From assembly GCA_036925085.1 (NCBI GenBank), contig JAUPFP010000001.1:15848842-15912841 (forward strand): a DNA stretch of 64,000 bases, in the 5' to 3' direction. Below are positions 53,625-64,000 of this stretch, piece by piece. The translations under genes and the position numbers were made by a program. The notes under the pieces are model-generated. The model had not been told where the DNA came from and did not search any database. It saw only the letters and a list, made by a program, of their open reading frames with translations. Source of the stretch: Brachycybe producta (taxonomy: Eukaryota > Arthropoda > Diplopoda > Playtdesmida > Andrognathidae). Numbering within the stretch: the stretch's first letter is position 1; every line of letters starts with the position of its first letter.

Positions 53625-54575
53625 TCAAAAGTTTTTAAATTCATTCTCGTCTTTTTCTTCTTCTTGTGACTTTGCATTTATGGGATGTACGTTTTGATTA
53701 GTCTGATCATTTTCGTATTCAACAAAGTCATCGAAAAGACTAGGCCACGCTTCGGTGTCATCATAACTACTTAGATCGTCGCCGATCGCTTCCATAAAGT
53801 TCAGAAACATATTCCACGTGTCGAGAGGAATCCCACGAACGTTTGGATGTATTTCAAGAAACGCGAGCCATCGCTTGAGTATAGGGGGTTCGTTTTGCGA
53901 AAACACCAACCGCCATAGGCTAACAGCCATATCGGTTGGCAAAATCCGCTGGCCCGCTTCAGAATCAAGACCGAACTTAAAAGTGAAGCGATACAGATCC
54001 TTAAAGGTATCCATGTCCTGCACCTCTTGTATCATGTCCGTAAACTTGTTCTGAATGCCTCGAATGCTCGAAACCTTCAGACACTTACAGCCTGAAACAA
54101 ACTCGTGCCGTGAGAACTGACACATCGTCTCAGCGTTGAACTTCCACGCGAGCAACAACACTTTGAACTCTTCGGGTTTCACTTCCAGATCGTGACAAAG
54201 TCGCTCAATACCCTCTGACAGGATCGCATCCTCGTTTGCATCGCGGTACTGATCGTAGAAAGCTACAATCTTAGCCTCCGAGCCATCACGACCCTGGCTG
54301 GAACGCTTTGACTCACCGACTCCACTCAAGATCGGCGGAATTCTTGGATAAAACATGCGCTTTTCGTTTCCCGTGGAACCGGCCACGAGCTTACCGTTAA
54401 TGTTGTTAGTGCGGCGATCACGACTTGTAGAAACATCGACAGAAGCCTCGGAGGATCGTTGTGGCACACCAACAATGTAGTTTAATTCGGTCTTGTTTTC
54501 AGCTTCGCCATGTTTCGTTGTACCAGTATGAATGGATGCATCCGGTTCTAAACAACAAGAAAGGCACTTCCCCAT
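53625..54575 (-). CDS. DCUN1D3: DCN1-like protein 3 (DCUN1D3) orthologue
   Basis: A single open frame of 316 codons from the ATG at 54575. An ATG six codons upstream (54593) is in frame, but MGKCLSCC at 54575 gives Gly2 for N-myristoylation and nearby Cys for palmitoylation, as in vertebrate DCUN1D3, so this start is chosen. A variable linker of about 80 residues precedes the PONY domain (IVAFYDQYRDANEDAI through WPSLFDDFVEYE, about residues 95-285), including FKDLYRFTFKFGLDSEAGQR, LDTWNMFLNF and the acidic TEAWPSLFDDF. In the family it binds cullins and UBC12 and modulates cullin neddylation at the plasma membrane. Length (human 304) and motif order fit. It is intronless here; an old retrocopy cannot be excluded, but the frame is intact. 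Confidence 0.95.
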   Translation of the reverse strand: MGKCLSCCLEPDASIHTGTTKHGEAENKTELNYIVGVPQRSSEASVDVSTSRDRRTNNINGKLVAGSTGNEKRMFYPRIPPILSGVGESKRSSQGRDGSEAKIVAFYDQYRDANEDAILSEGIERLCHDLEVKPEEFKVLLLAWKFNAETMCQFSRHEFVSGCKCLKVSSIRGIQNKFTDMIQEVQDMDTFKDLYRFTFKFGLDSEAGQRILPTDMAVSLWRLVFSQNEPPILKRWLAFLEIHPNVRGIPLDTWNMFLNFMEAIGDDLSSYDDTEAWPSLFDDFVEYENDQTNQNVHPINAKSQEEEKDENEFKNF

Positions 54576-54809
54576 TGGTTGAAACAGACACAACAGATCG
54601 GATCGCCACTACACTTTAAATGAAAAAAGTGAAAAAACAATACAACGTTTCTATAAAATAAACAACAGTGAATATTGAGTTATTTCTTAAGTTCGTGTGA
54701 CTTTATAATAATTTATTTTTCACAAAAGAAATATGTCGATAACCCATTTTACCAGCAAATTCCTGAGGTTAAAGCATTCGGGCGATTCTCATCGACTTTA
54801 GATGGCCTC
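54576..54809. other. 5' flank of DCUN1D3
   Basis: A short intergenic space between the DCUN1D3 start and the stop codon of the next minus-strand frame. AT-rich, with no clear core promoter motif. The two genes are head-to-tail with only about 234 bp between them. Confidence 0.4.
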
Positions 54810-55066
54810 TCAGATTGTAGTGTCATTCATGTCAAAATTACCTGCTTGAAGGACGCTAATCATGTTTTCCTGTTCTTTGAGCAACAGTCGTCTCAAATGA
54901 ATGGCATAAATGTTTTGGGCTATCTCTGCAGGTTTCGAGCCTTGAGTGAACTCATAAAAAAAACGTTGTAAATGTTCTTTTTTGTCAATTAAAAACTTCT
55001 TCCCATTAGAGTGGAGGCATATATATTTATTTTGTTTTAACCCCCTATATTGTGACACTGCAGTGG
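54810..55066 (-). CDS. Probable terminal exon of an unidentified gene
   Basis: On the minus strand an acceptor-like CATGTTTTAG (AG at 55068-55067) is followed by about 85 codons without a stop, ending at TGA (54812-54810). The residues look protein-like, not repeat-like: KYICLHSNGKKFLID, HLQRFFYEFTQGSKP, HLRRLLLKEQENMISVL. Two bases are left over at the exon start. No family recognised. It would be the 3' end of a gene running in from the right, although the Helitron at 55243 lies close, so its intron may be interrupted. Confidence 0.45.
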
Positions 55067-55242
55067 CTAAAACATGAAGCGAACCATTTACAAAAACATT
55101 ACAAACAAATTCAAATTATTTTAAAAACTTGAATGGTATAATATTTTGCGATTTTTTTTTATGAAAATATCTTAAACAAATAACATTTCATGAAACATTA
55201 TTTTTGCCTGTCATATAAAGTTTATTTCAAAATATTTCATAA

Positions 55243-55681
55243 CTAGTGGGGTAACCCGTCATAAATTACAGGAGCATCTAGTTTAATTTTGTGTGAACGT
55301 CCCGTTGTCATGAAGTAACTCGCCTTGACCGCTTGCATTTTTTTATAAGCACCTTAATATCAATATATACAGTCGTTTGCTCCGCCCTTTTATGAGTGTC
55401 AGACCAAATATCAACCGATTGAAAATTGAAAAGGACCGGACATGTGGCGTCAGGCATAACAAACCAATTTGAAGTTGACGGTTCTCATAAAAGGGGCAAG
55501 GACAACGACTGTATCTTACTGTTTTTACTTGCCTGTCCTTACTATTGTTTGGGTTCTTGGATCGGGAGAGCGCAACATAAAGTTCACCATGAGAAAAAAC
55601 CGGTTCATTTAAATTTAAATAAATTCCGATGTGCTTGAAGGTTTGTACAGCATTATAGACAGACAGACGAAGTTTTGCCAT
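55243..55681 (-). mobile_element. Helitron 3' part with helicase remnant
   Basis: Oriented minus. The 3' end is CTAG (55246-55243) preceded by TTACCCCA and a damaged terminal hairpin. The minus frame 55343-55681 reads GIYLNLNEPVFSHGELYVALSRSKNP, which matches the last helicase motif of Helitron Rep-Hel (PVFSHGQLYVALSR). Between them lies the paired hairpin module (55371-55513). The helicase is only a C-terminal scrap. Confidence 0.8.
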
Positions 55682-55683
55682 AA

Positions 55684-56315
55684 AAAGATGTTTGCCCTAA
55701 AGGGACATTTACCTTAAAAAAATTTGCCCGAAAGGGGCATTTACCCTCAAATCATTTGCCATAAAGGGACATTTGCCCTAAAACCATTTGCCTTAAAGAG
55801 ATGTTTCTCCTAAAAAGTAGTGTAAATATAAGTGGTTTTATGGAAATTCATTTTAGGGCAAATGTTTTTTATGTCAATTGTCCCTTTAGGTCAAATGGTG
55901 CTAATGCAATGTCCCTTTAGGTCAAATAGCTTAGTGCAAATGTCCCATTAGGTCAAATGGTGTTAGGGCAAAAGTCCCTTTAGGTCAAATGGTTTTAGGA
56001 CAAATTTTCCTTTAGGTCAAGTGGTATTAGGTCAAATGGTTTTCGGGCAAGTGGTTTTCTGGAAAAGTGATTTTAGGGCAAATGGTTTCAGGGAAAAAGT
56101 TCCTTTAGGGTAAATGGTTTTAGGGCAAATGTTCCTTTAGGGCAAATGTTACTTTAGGGTAAATAGTTTTAGGGCAAATGGTTTTAGGGCAAGTGGTTTA
56201 ATGCAAATGGTTTCAGGGCAAAAGTTCCTTTAGGGTAAATGGTTTTAGTGCAAATATTCCTTTAGGGTAAAAGGTTTTACTAGAAATGTTTCTTTAGGGT
56301 AGATGGTTTTAGGGC
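55684..56315. repeat. Inverted minisatellite of TTTAGGGCAAATG units
   Basis: From 55684 to about 55820 the units read CATTTGCCCTAAAGGGA. From about 55850 to 56315 they read inverted (TCCCTTTAGGTCAAATGGTTTTAGGGCAAA), with unit lengths of about 18-36 bp. The array is therefore an imperfect large palindrome with its centre near 55835. It lies between two copies of the same Helitron helicase segment. Confidence 0.85.
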
Positions 56316-56425
56316 ATGGATCGGGAGAGTGCAACATAATGTTGACCATGAGAAAAAAGTGGTTCTTTTAAATTTACATAAATTCCGACGTGCTTACGCG
56401 TTTTGTCCCTGTTTGTACAGCGTTA
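56316..56425 (-). mobile_element. Second copy of the Helitron helicase segment
   Basis: It repeats 55560-55665 (GGATCGGGAGAG...GTGCTT) in the same orientation, including the FSHGQ-YVALSR codons in decayed form. It was duplicated around the minisatellite, or belongs to a second element copy. Confidence 0.7.
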
Positions 56426-57700
56426 TAGGCAGAAGGAAAGACAGACTTGGGGAAAAAAGTTTTAGCATTACCATCAACTATTCTAGTTTCTAGTCTCCGT
56501 TTCTCTTTTAAAGTGTTCACTTGAAAAACAAATTTTCACAAAAACCAGCGTGCGGGAAAGAGACAAAAAGAACACAGCCACTGCAGTGGGGCCATCCGGT
56601 CCGACAAAAATAAAATTAATATCTATTCAGCCACCTTAACTGAAATCGAAAGATCTTATTTTTTTTCTGATAGAAGAAATCCCAAGCCATAAAATCCGAG
56701 TGAATAAAAATCATGATAATGTTGATAATTTTTTTACTTAAATCATGATTTAAAATCCGTTGATTTTAATAAAAAATCAAGTGATTTAAATCACGATTTA
56801 AATCAATCCACCTTGTAAACATGGTATAAAACACAGTCAAGCTCATAATTCTGGTTGGAACAAATTCATAGTAAAAAAAACCGCACAAACTTATGAAACA
56901 ACCTTTTTTGAACAAACCATTTGCCTGGAACTGAGACATCACGAACGAAAAAAGCCAGACACCGGAAGTGAATTATGTCCCACGGTCACCTGGAAAAGAT
57001 GTCGACATTAACCACATAACAATACAGTATGTCCTCGACTTATTTAGTTAACTCGTTCTGACGGTTTCCGCGTAAGTCGAACAGTGCTTAACGAAGATGT
57101 AATCTTGACATATCGCACCTAGGCTAAAGGTCCATCTGTCCATCCACACACACACACCCACCCACCACCACACCACACCACATCCACGCGCACGCATGCA
57201 CACACACACACATATACCGCACACATACACACACCTCACTTGGCCTAAAGCCTAATGGCAGGGGGGCCGAAGTCATATTTCACACACACACCACTCTGCT
57301 TACACCCCTTATTACAGAGAGGCTGGTGCCGATGATGAGCTCCTGAAATTTTAGAGTTTCTTTTTTTACTCGGTGTCTGTGAACCTTTTAATTAATTACA
57401 GTTCACTAATTAACAATGTGTTTACTCATTTTTTGCTAAATTAATGCAGTTGTGCGCGTTTTTCTGACATATTTTACAAAACAATAGTGAAATTTCTGTT
57501 CTGAAGTTGTGTTTTTGAGGTGCTATGGCTGGCTGGTGATGTGGGTGCAGCCTGTGATATATCATATTACACATTCCTCACCAACGAACTTTTCAAACGT
57601 TTCAAACTTCTCCCCCTGCTCACCAGTGTCCCATACAGGACAGCTTCAAATGGTAAATTCAAAATAACATTTGCAATACACACAAGTTATTGCAGCAACA
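56426..57700. other. Unassigned flank and LINE 5' region
   Basis: 56570-56640 resembles the end of the duplicated repeat at 21620-22220 (AGCCACTGCAGTGG). An AATCATGATTTAAATC-rich palindromic stretch lies at 56700-56815. A CA-rich microsatellite spans 57138-57240. Beyond 57300 it may be the LINE 5' UTR. No gene seen. Confidence 0.45.
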
Positions 57701-57758
57701 TCATCAATGAATCAATCAATCAACCACCTGGGTGTACAGAACTATAGAATCTTTCACA

Positions 57759-58990
57759 ATGTATACTACCACAGAGGAAACTTCCAGTTCTGATCCGGGG
57801 GCTGGCTTCATAGAAGAACAGCTGAACCTGTTTGAGGCACCCTCTACAAACTTACTCTCAGCACTTTTTCATCATGTGGAGCACATTAGAGAAGCAACAA
57901 ATCGTGTAAACAACAAGAAGAACTTGGTCTTTCAAGCTACTGATCAGGCTGAAGTTAAAGATACACTTGATTCCTTGACAAAAACATTTGTTATCATAGC
58001 GGATCAAAATAGGGCCTTAGAAGTGAAATCATTATCCCTGGAGATGAAGGCTGCTTCCTTGGAGGCCAGAGCAGCTTCTCTGGAGGAAGAGTCATCATCA
58101 TTGGCAGCCAAGGTGTGCTCACTGGAAGCACAGCTATCTGATGCAATGGACAATCACCTCAGGCAGCCTACCAATACGAAATACATCAAGGACCTCAAAA
58201 CTCAGAGCCTAGCTACTCTGGGGCACTTCAAAAAGGCTGCTCCTCATCCAGTGAACCACATCTATCAACAACAGTCTACACTTATGGAAAGCTGCCAAGT
58301 ACCCGCCACCCACAACAGGTCACATTTGCTCTGGCAATCAAATCCCAAACTACTGGGCAATCGATGGAAGAAATGAGGAAGGACCACCACAAAAAAAATT
58401 GAACCTCCCAATGGAGGTGGGGGTTTTCGCTCAGTTCGTGCAGTGAAGTCAGGTGCACTCTTGATTGTGTTTCAAAGGAGCAGCATGTGGACTTAGTCCA
58501 ACAGCTTTCAGCTCTTAAAAATTACACTTACTAGTGTGCCGAATAGACGACACCAAAGACTGATTATCACAGGTGTGGACTCAGACATTGAAATGGCTAG
58601 CATAGTTGATGACCTAGCTTTCAAAAATGAAGTGGGAGGCCCAGAGGCTTTTCGTAAGGGCTTCACTGTATTGACCAGTCGTAAATGTCGGAACCCAACA
58701 TGGATGAACATTATTGCGGAAAGCCACCCCAGAAGCAAGCAAGCTAAATATAGGATGAATGAGTCACCATGTTGAGAAGCATCTTGAAGTTGCCCGGTAC
58801 TACCGATGTAATGGTTTTGGGCACATCGCTAAGAACTGCAAGACACAACAACAAAAATGCATTTGATGTGGAGGTCACCACATTGCTAAAGACTGTACGG
58901 CACTTCAAGCTGACTGCTCCAACTGCAAGAAAGCTGGGCTCTCTCTTAGAGCACACTTCACAACTGATGGAAAATGCCCAATTTATTTGG
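57759..58990 (+). pseudogene. LINE ORF1: coiled coil and CCHC knuckles
   Basis: The start is the ATG at 57759 (MYTTTEETSSSD). Residues 80-140 are heptad-like Leu/Glu/Ala repeats (SLEARAASLEEESSSLAAKV), a likely coiled coil. The frame breaks at 58376. It resumes with an RRM-like part (HQRLIITGVDSDIEMASIV, 58536-58775) and then three CCHC motifs at about 58790-58980. The first lacks its first Cys (YYRCNGFGHIAKNC) and the second contains a TGA. ORF1 binds LINE RNA. Confidence 0.8.
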
Positions 58991-59054
58991 CATGCCTAGA
59001 TTTGAAGAAGCAACACACTGACTATGGATCACGATAGTGGCCCCCCTCTTCCCA

Positions 59055-59910
59055 AGATGACTATCCGTATTCTGTAGATCAACCTAGGTCTCTCAAATAT
59101 GGCCGGCACATTACTACAGCTACTTCTACAGACTTTGACATTGTATGCATACAAGAGCCATCCACTTGGCTGACTTCTTCTAAAATAGGCTGAGCTACTC
59201 CAAGCACAAGTGTTGGAAAGGTTCTCACAATTGTTAGACCTACCTCATAGACTAGGATGGAGCTCGGTCAGTTCTCTTCGGTTAACATGGTGGTGACACT
59301 TTTTGGAGAAGGTGATGCACAGTGGATACTAGCCAACGTCTACATCCCTCTAGACGACCGTAATGTGGCCACTATGATGACTGTTCTTGAAACCTTGACT
59401 AGTATCGACCATCTGTATAACTTCCCCAAAATCATTTTGGGAGACTTTAATGCTAAACATCCAGCTTGGGGGTCAAACAAAACAAATGCCAGGGGAGTGG
59501 CATATATGGACTTTGCAGTTAGCCGTGGCTATCACATCTGCAATGATGGATGTCTTGGGCCAACCTTCTGCACACCACGTGGAAGCAGCTTCATTGATCT
59601 AACCTTTAAGGCATATAGACATACTTGTGGACGGTGCTGGATGAATTCACACACAGTGACCACCTGTATAATGCCTTCCAGTTTAATCTTTCTGCACCAC
59701 CTCCTAGCAACAATAACCATTTCAATTGGAGGCGGGCTGACTGGTCAACATTTGGAGAAGAAATTCGTCGTGGTGCCCCTGAAGCAATTGGCGACTTGAC
59801 AGACATGGAGGGTTCGGCTCGCCGTTTTCAAGAGCTGTCTTTCAGCCTGCCACCACACTATGCAATCTACCATATGGACTCCAAAACAATATTGTGCATG
59901 GTAGAGTGCT
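59055..59910 (+). pseudogene. LINE endonuclease domain
   Basis: Exonuclease-endonuclease-phosphatase fold motifs appear in order across frames: INLGLSN (Asn), FDIVCIQEP (catalytic Glu), ILANVYIPLDD, IILGDFNAKHPAWGS (Asp/Asn), GSSFIDLTF and EFTHSDHLYN (Asp-His). The motif residues are present, but a stop near 59190 and a frame change near 59610 break it. It nicks target DNA to prime reverse transcription in the family. Confidence 0.85.
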
Positions 59911-60049
59911 GACCTCCAACACAATCGCTGTAAAGTGCATGCAGCCTGAAAACGGTACCAACAAGCACAACACCCTGCAAGACGACAGGAGTTGCTTGCT
60001 ATCTGTCGCAGAGAGCGACAAATCTTCAAGAAATGCATACTGGAGGCAA

Positions 60050-61590
60050 AGGCATTCTCATGGCGATCCTTCTGTAACAAAGCTACTGTAGCATCTCCCT
60101 TCGGTCTTTCTTATAAGATTCTGGCTGGGAAACGCAGAAGTCTCTCAGCTCCAACTTCTAGTCAGTTAGAGGATGGAAACTGGACAAAAGACAGCAATGA
60201 TTCTGCCCAAGCTTTGTTAAGAGTACTTCCCTCATGATGATCCTAACAAGGACTACCCAATGAAGCATGATCTCCGTATAGAGCTTCATGATGTGGTCCT
60301 CAGCTTTGTGGCTGGGAAAGCACCAGGAATAGATGGTTTTCCACCTGCTGGCCTTCAGCATGTGTTCTTTGCTGCTGGTGATGAGTGGCTGAGCCTGATT
60401 AATCACTGCTATCAACAGGGCATTTTCCCCAGCATATGGAAACCTGATTATGTGGTATAGTTGCCTAGAGGGGGTGGCACACGAGTCTGTCCAATCTGCC
60501 TTCTGCCGGTCTTGGGGAAGGTTCTTGATAAGCTGGTTGCACGTGCCTCGTATTTTTTCTTGAAAAACAAGGACTTCTGTCTGCAGAACTAGTTGGCTTT
60601 TGTCCAGGCTATTGTTCTATGGCAGTAATCAACTCCTATGTCCAATGGACGAGACAAACTACAAGTCGTGGGGACCATGCTATTGCTGTAGCACTAGATA
60701 TAAAGAATGCCTTCAACAGTGCTTGGCACCCTGCCATACTTGGTGGTTTACATGCATCCAACTGCCCTGGGAACTTACGAAAGATGGTTGCCTTGTTCCT
60801 GACTGAGAGGGTGGTGCATTCAGGTACTGTACAGGACAGGGCAACCACAGGGTGTCCTCAATGCTCATGTATGGGACCTGTGCTGTGGTTAGTGTTAATG
60901 GAGTCTTGGCTATCTAACATTTGTGCAGTATTAACTGCCAATGATCGCATACAAGCTTTTGCAGATGACTCACTTGGATTGCTCTGTGGACCTTCGTACA
61001 AGTGCTAGAAGCTAAATTTCATGCATTTTGGGCACGATGTGAAGACTGGACATCAGCTAACAAACTCATATGCTACCAGCAAGGCAGTTCTATTTCACTT
61101 AGCCTGGCCACTCCTACAAAAACCATATCTTCATATGGGCAACACCTTAATCAAGCCAGCAGACTCCTTGCTCTACCTGGGGGTGATGATTGACCCTCGC
61201 TTCACCTGGGGTCACCATGCACAGCACATTCAAAAAAAGGTGGGATGCAGGGCCGCCAGACTGTTTTCTATATGTGGCCATAATTGGGGTATGAATCCTA
61301 ACGTACTTCAAGCAGTGTATTTTCGTGCAGTGCTTCCCATGCTATTTTATGGGGCAGAGGTCTGGGGAAGTACTGGAACCTCAAAGCAAATTATCCACTT
61401 ACTAGACATGGCCCAGCGACCCTTTCTTCTAGCAATCACAAAAGCATACCGGACTGCACCAACACGTGCATTACAAGTGCTTTCACACTGTTCACCTGTG
61501 CCAACTCTGGCACACAGTTGCTACCAACAATGGGCTCAGCGATCAACATCTACTAGAGGACATTCCAATAGCCACCCGTGAAACTCCACC
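60050..61590 (+). pseudogene. LINE reverse transcriptase
   Basis: The fingers motif VAGKAPGIDGFPPAGLQ (60260-60460), VALDIKNAFNSAWHPAILG (first catalytic Asp, about 60690-60745), GCPQCSCMGPVLW and IQAFADDSLGLL (catalytic DD, about 60955) are all visible. After a frame change come LLYLGVMIDPRFTWGHHAQHI and the thumb region (61021-61581). At least three breaks are needed to read it through, so it is inactive. Confidence 0.87.
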
Positions 61591-63280
61591 CAGGACTTCA
61601 ACAAGCCTACATTGTAGAAAAGTGGTCAACTGAACTCGTCAGCCTCCCAACACTAAGCGTCTACACTGATGGGTCCAAATGCGATCAGAAGGTCGGATCT
61701 GCATTGGTTGCGGTGCGAGAAACTCGCAAAATGGTGACGCTTATGTAACGTCCTGCCGGACCGTTACAATACGCGGTAAACGAAAACTTCAAAATGTTCC
61801 CACTTACCGGTAACAGAGCTCCGACGACGGGGACGGGACCGTACCCGCCTCTCTCACAGTGCACCCCTCGGGTGGTGCCGGCACGGAACTTCCCTTGATG
61901 GTGACGACGATGACACGCTGCCTCGTCGAGAATATCGCGGTGAAACTCCTGTTTTCACCGCGAGCCGACACGATCTACCGGCCAAAAGAGGTTGGAAAGG
62001 ACGGTGGAGTTTCCCCTAACCGAAAACCCACCCTCCCGTGGTAAACCCCCAAGAAAACACACGGACACAAAGCAAGTGATGATAAGTGTTTTAATTATAC
62101 ACTTACGATGTATGATGCAGTGATGGTTATATTTACAGAACTTGGCTGGGTAACTTCACCCAGCCAAGGAAATTATATAAAACAAAAGGCCCACTGGCCA
62201 AAAGGCAAACAAAGACCACACGCCGGACAGTGGAGGTCACCCAGACCTCCACCCACAGGTCTAGTCATGAGAGCTGCCAACAACCAACTGCCCAGATCCT
62301 GTGGCTGACTAGGCCACAGGAAACCTCCAGGCAACTCCACCTGGAGGGGACAGAGGTCACATCTGACCTCTCACCCATAGACTTCATGGTGAGAGGTCTG
62401 CTGGCACCAAAATGGCATCCGTCCCAACAGCCTACTGTAGCTGTCAGGCAGACCACCATAGGGTATTCGTCTGCTCAATCAAAATTTAAAATTCAGCAGA
62501 CCAGGTTGCCACACTTACCTGATGACTGCACGGTGTTCCAGGCAGAACTCCTTGCAATTAGGAAGGCAATCCAAATAGGAGGTGCACGCACCCCACGAGG
62601 CACATCAGCAGTAATCTGGTCAGATTTGCTTTCTGCTCTTACAGCTGTGGCATCAGGAGACATTTCGTATGCCGATTCATATGCAAACTCTGCGATTACC
62701 CGATTCCGCAGCTATGGGAAACATTCAACTGGCCTGGATCAAAGCTCATGCAGGTCACACCTGGAATGAACGGGCGGATGAACTGGCAAAAAAGTGGACT
62801 AATGCACCTAGTGCAATTCACCACAGTGCACTGTTATCGAGCTTGCATGCCTCAGGTTGTGCCAAAGAGCTGCAGGCGTGGCAAGCAATGTGGACTTTTG
62901 CCAATACAGGGTGCCCAGTACATGCCTTTATCCGACGTTTAGACCAGTTCTAATGCATTTTTGTAGGGAAAATTGTTTCTCTACTCACTGGTCACGGGCC
63001 ATTTAATTGCTATCTTCGTAGATTCCACCTATCTACCTTGGGTTGATGTTGTCCGTGTAATGCTTGCGAGGATGATTCACTGGATCACATACTTTACCGC
63101 TGTCTTCTCCCATGCCGGGTCATTGCACGTGATCATCTCTAAAGTGGGTGTTGGCTGGCCTGCAATTCCATTAGTTCTCTGCAACAATATGGTAGCCCTG
63201 TGTACCTTCGCAAATAAGGCAGTTTTTGCATACACCACTACAGATGATGACAGACAGGAAAAACAACAGCACCAGTAGCG
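61591..63280 (+). pseudogene. LINE RNase H split by a solo LTR, and terminal Cys/His motif
   Basis: VYTDGSKCDQKVGSALVAV lies before the LTR. After it come FQAELLAIRKAIQIGG (Glu), SAVIWSDLLSALTAV (Asp) and WIKAHAGHTWNERADELAKK (Asp), which complete an RNase H. Downstream, about 62960-63120, a CxxC...HxxxC-like motif in broken frames ends the protein. The empty site reads on in nearly the same frame, with a one-base shift. Confidence 0.85.
61740..62517 (-). repeat. Solo LTR of the D family with CTTA target duplication
   Basis: The plus strand shows CTTA (61740-61743), TGTAACGTCC at 61744, then ...GGTTGCCACA to 62513 and CTTA again (62514-62517). The 770-bp LTR is D-type (GACCGTTACAATAC, GGGGACGGGACCGTACCCG, GAGAATATCGC, AGGTCTGCTGGCACC) and in the same orientation as D. 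It interrupts the LINE RNase H, so it is younger than the LINE. Confidence 0.92.
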
Positions 63281-63454
63281 GATCTGGTACATATGGCTAG
63301 TGTCCACCAACCAGACTGCCATGAACTTTTCAGCGATCTACAATTTACATTTAGTCCAACACTTGCCCTCGGGCACCCCAGTGTGCATTGATTTCTCATT
63401 GTGTCTGTAACATAGACTGTTGTATGCCCTTGGGCATTAGTGGTCTAAAGCCAC

Positions 63455-63540
63455 ACACACACACCGCACTGCACCACCCTGCCCCACACGTGTGCGCAAG
63501 CGCAAGCGCAAACACACACACACACACTCTCTCTCTCTCC
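63455..63540. repeat. CA and CT microsatellites
   Basis: ACACACAC at 63455-63466, GCGCAAGC repeats near 63495 and CACACACTCTCTCTC at 63512-63540. Confidence 0.85.
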
Positions 63541-63660
63541 TCACACCTCAAATCACAAAGCACAACTCAAAAAAATACTTTTTTTGGAAAATGAGTTTAA
63601 AGTTAACAGATTCATGGCTTACTTTGCTGAGCTTTTCAAGTGTAAAAACCGTTTTAATAC

Positions 63661-63683
63661 GATATATATATATATATATATGT

Positions 63684-63724
<41 letters not shown>

Positions 63725-63907
63725 CATACATATACACATACATACATATATACACATATATATACACATATATACACATATATATACACATATATATACA
63801 TATATATACACACATATATACATATATATACACATATATATACATATATATACACATATATATACATATATATACACATATATATACATATATATACACA
63901 TATATAT
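63661..63907. repeat. TA/CA microsatellite (TATATACACATA units)
   Basis: About 250 bp of (TA)n grading into TATACACATATATACA units. The long Tyr/Ile/His frames on both strands are by-products. A short unassigned tail runs to 64000. Confidence 0.92.
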
Positions 63908-64000
63908 TAGGGTGGTCCTTATTTTTTAAGTTTTTAAAAGTCTTTGTCTGACCCTCTCATGTTGTTCTACTATGTATAAAATTATGTTGTGCAAAGTTAT

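Larger units (their letters stand above)
57701..63400 (+). mobile_element. LINE with endonuclease, RT and RNase H (Jockey/I/R1-like group), decayed
   Basis: In order: coiled-coil ORF1 with C-terminal CCHC knuckles, apurinic-type endonuclease, reverse transcriptase, RNase H and a terminal Cys/His motif. An RNase H after RT points to the I, LOA, R1 or related clades rather than L1 or CR1. Stops and frameshifts are frequent. A solo LTR (61744-62513) splits the RNase H. The 3' end grades into CA, CT and TA microsatellites. Confidence 0.88.

Noticed and set aside
63492-63929. Open frames of Tyr/Ile/His repeats
   Set aside because: Products of the TA/CA microsatellite.

Overview
This is metazoan nuclear DNA from a repeat-rich genome, probably an invertebrate. 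Two host loci support that: a DCUN1D3 gene (DCN1-like, N-terminal acylation motif, PONY domain) and a spliced gene for a UAP56-binding-motif plus RRM protein of the POLDIP3/SKAR type. The species cannot be named from the sequence. No rRNA, tRNA, CRISPR array or bacterial operon was seen. Most of the window is nested transposable elements.

Layout. 1-3.2 kb: decayed Ty3/gypsy element H (+). 3.7-22.6 kb: POLDIP3-like gene on the minus strand. Exon 1 lies at 22541-22602 and exons 2-5 at 4711-3672, all with GT-AG borders and compatible phases. Its 17.8-kb first intron holds a Z-DNA-type microsatellite, a Helitron 3' end, a truncated gypsy element A (6.8-12.9 kb, minus) and a complete gypsy derivative E (13913-21196, +) that lacks reverse transcriptase. 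24.1-27.1 kb: 3' end of a D-type element (C, minus). 27.1-36.7 kb: element B (+). 36.7-37.6 kb: E-type fragment. 37.7-38.1 kb: Helitron end. 38.2-38.8 kb: solo LTR. 39857-51141: complete element D (minus, 4-bp target duplication GGGT), inserted in an older unit G that continues to 52.9 kb. 53.6-54.6 kb: DCUN1D3. 54.8-55.1 kb: probable terminal exon of an unidentified gene. 55.2-56.4 kb: Helitron remnant with an inverted minisatellite. 57.7-63.4 kb: decayed RNase H-bearing LINE interrupted by a solo D-type LTR. 63.66-63.91 kb: TA/CA microsatellite.

The B/C/D gypsy family is the most unusual content. It shares (i) a leader with 6-8 short hairpins whose stems show compensatory changes, (ii) a gag-pol overlap with a G_TTA_AAC slippery heptamer, 7-nt spacer and a bulged stem-loop that is conserved in shape but not in sequence, and (iii) a long third gene downstream of integrase (ORF3) of unknown function. 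In D a 132-bp tandem array of similar hairpins lies just upstream of ORF3. Family A/E differs: gag, protease and pol lie in one frame, and leaders carry tandem repeats with many CACGTG motifs. E keeps gag-protease but replaces the rest of pol with a captured reading frame that is also found in unit G.
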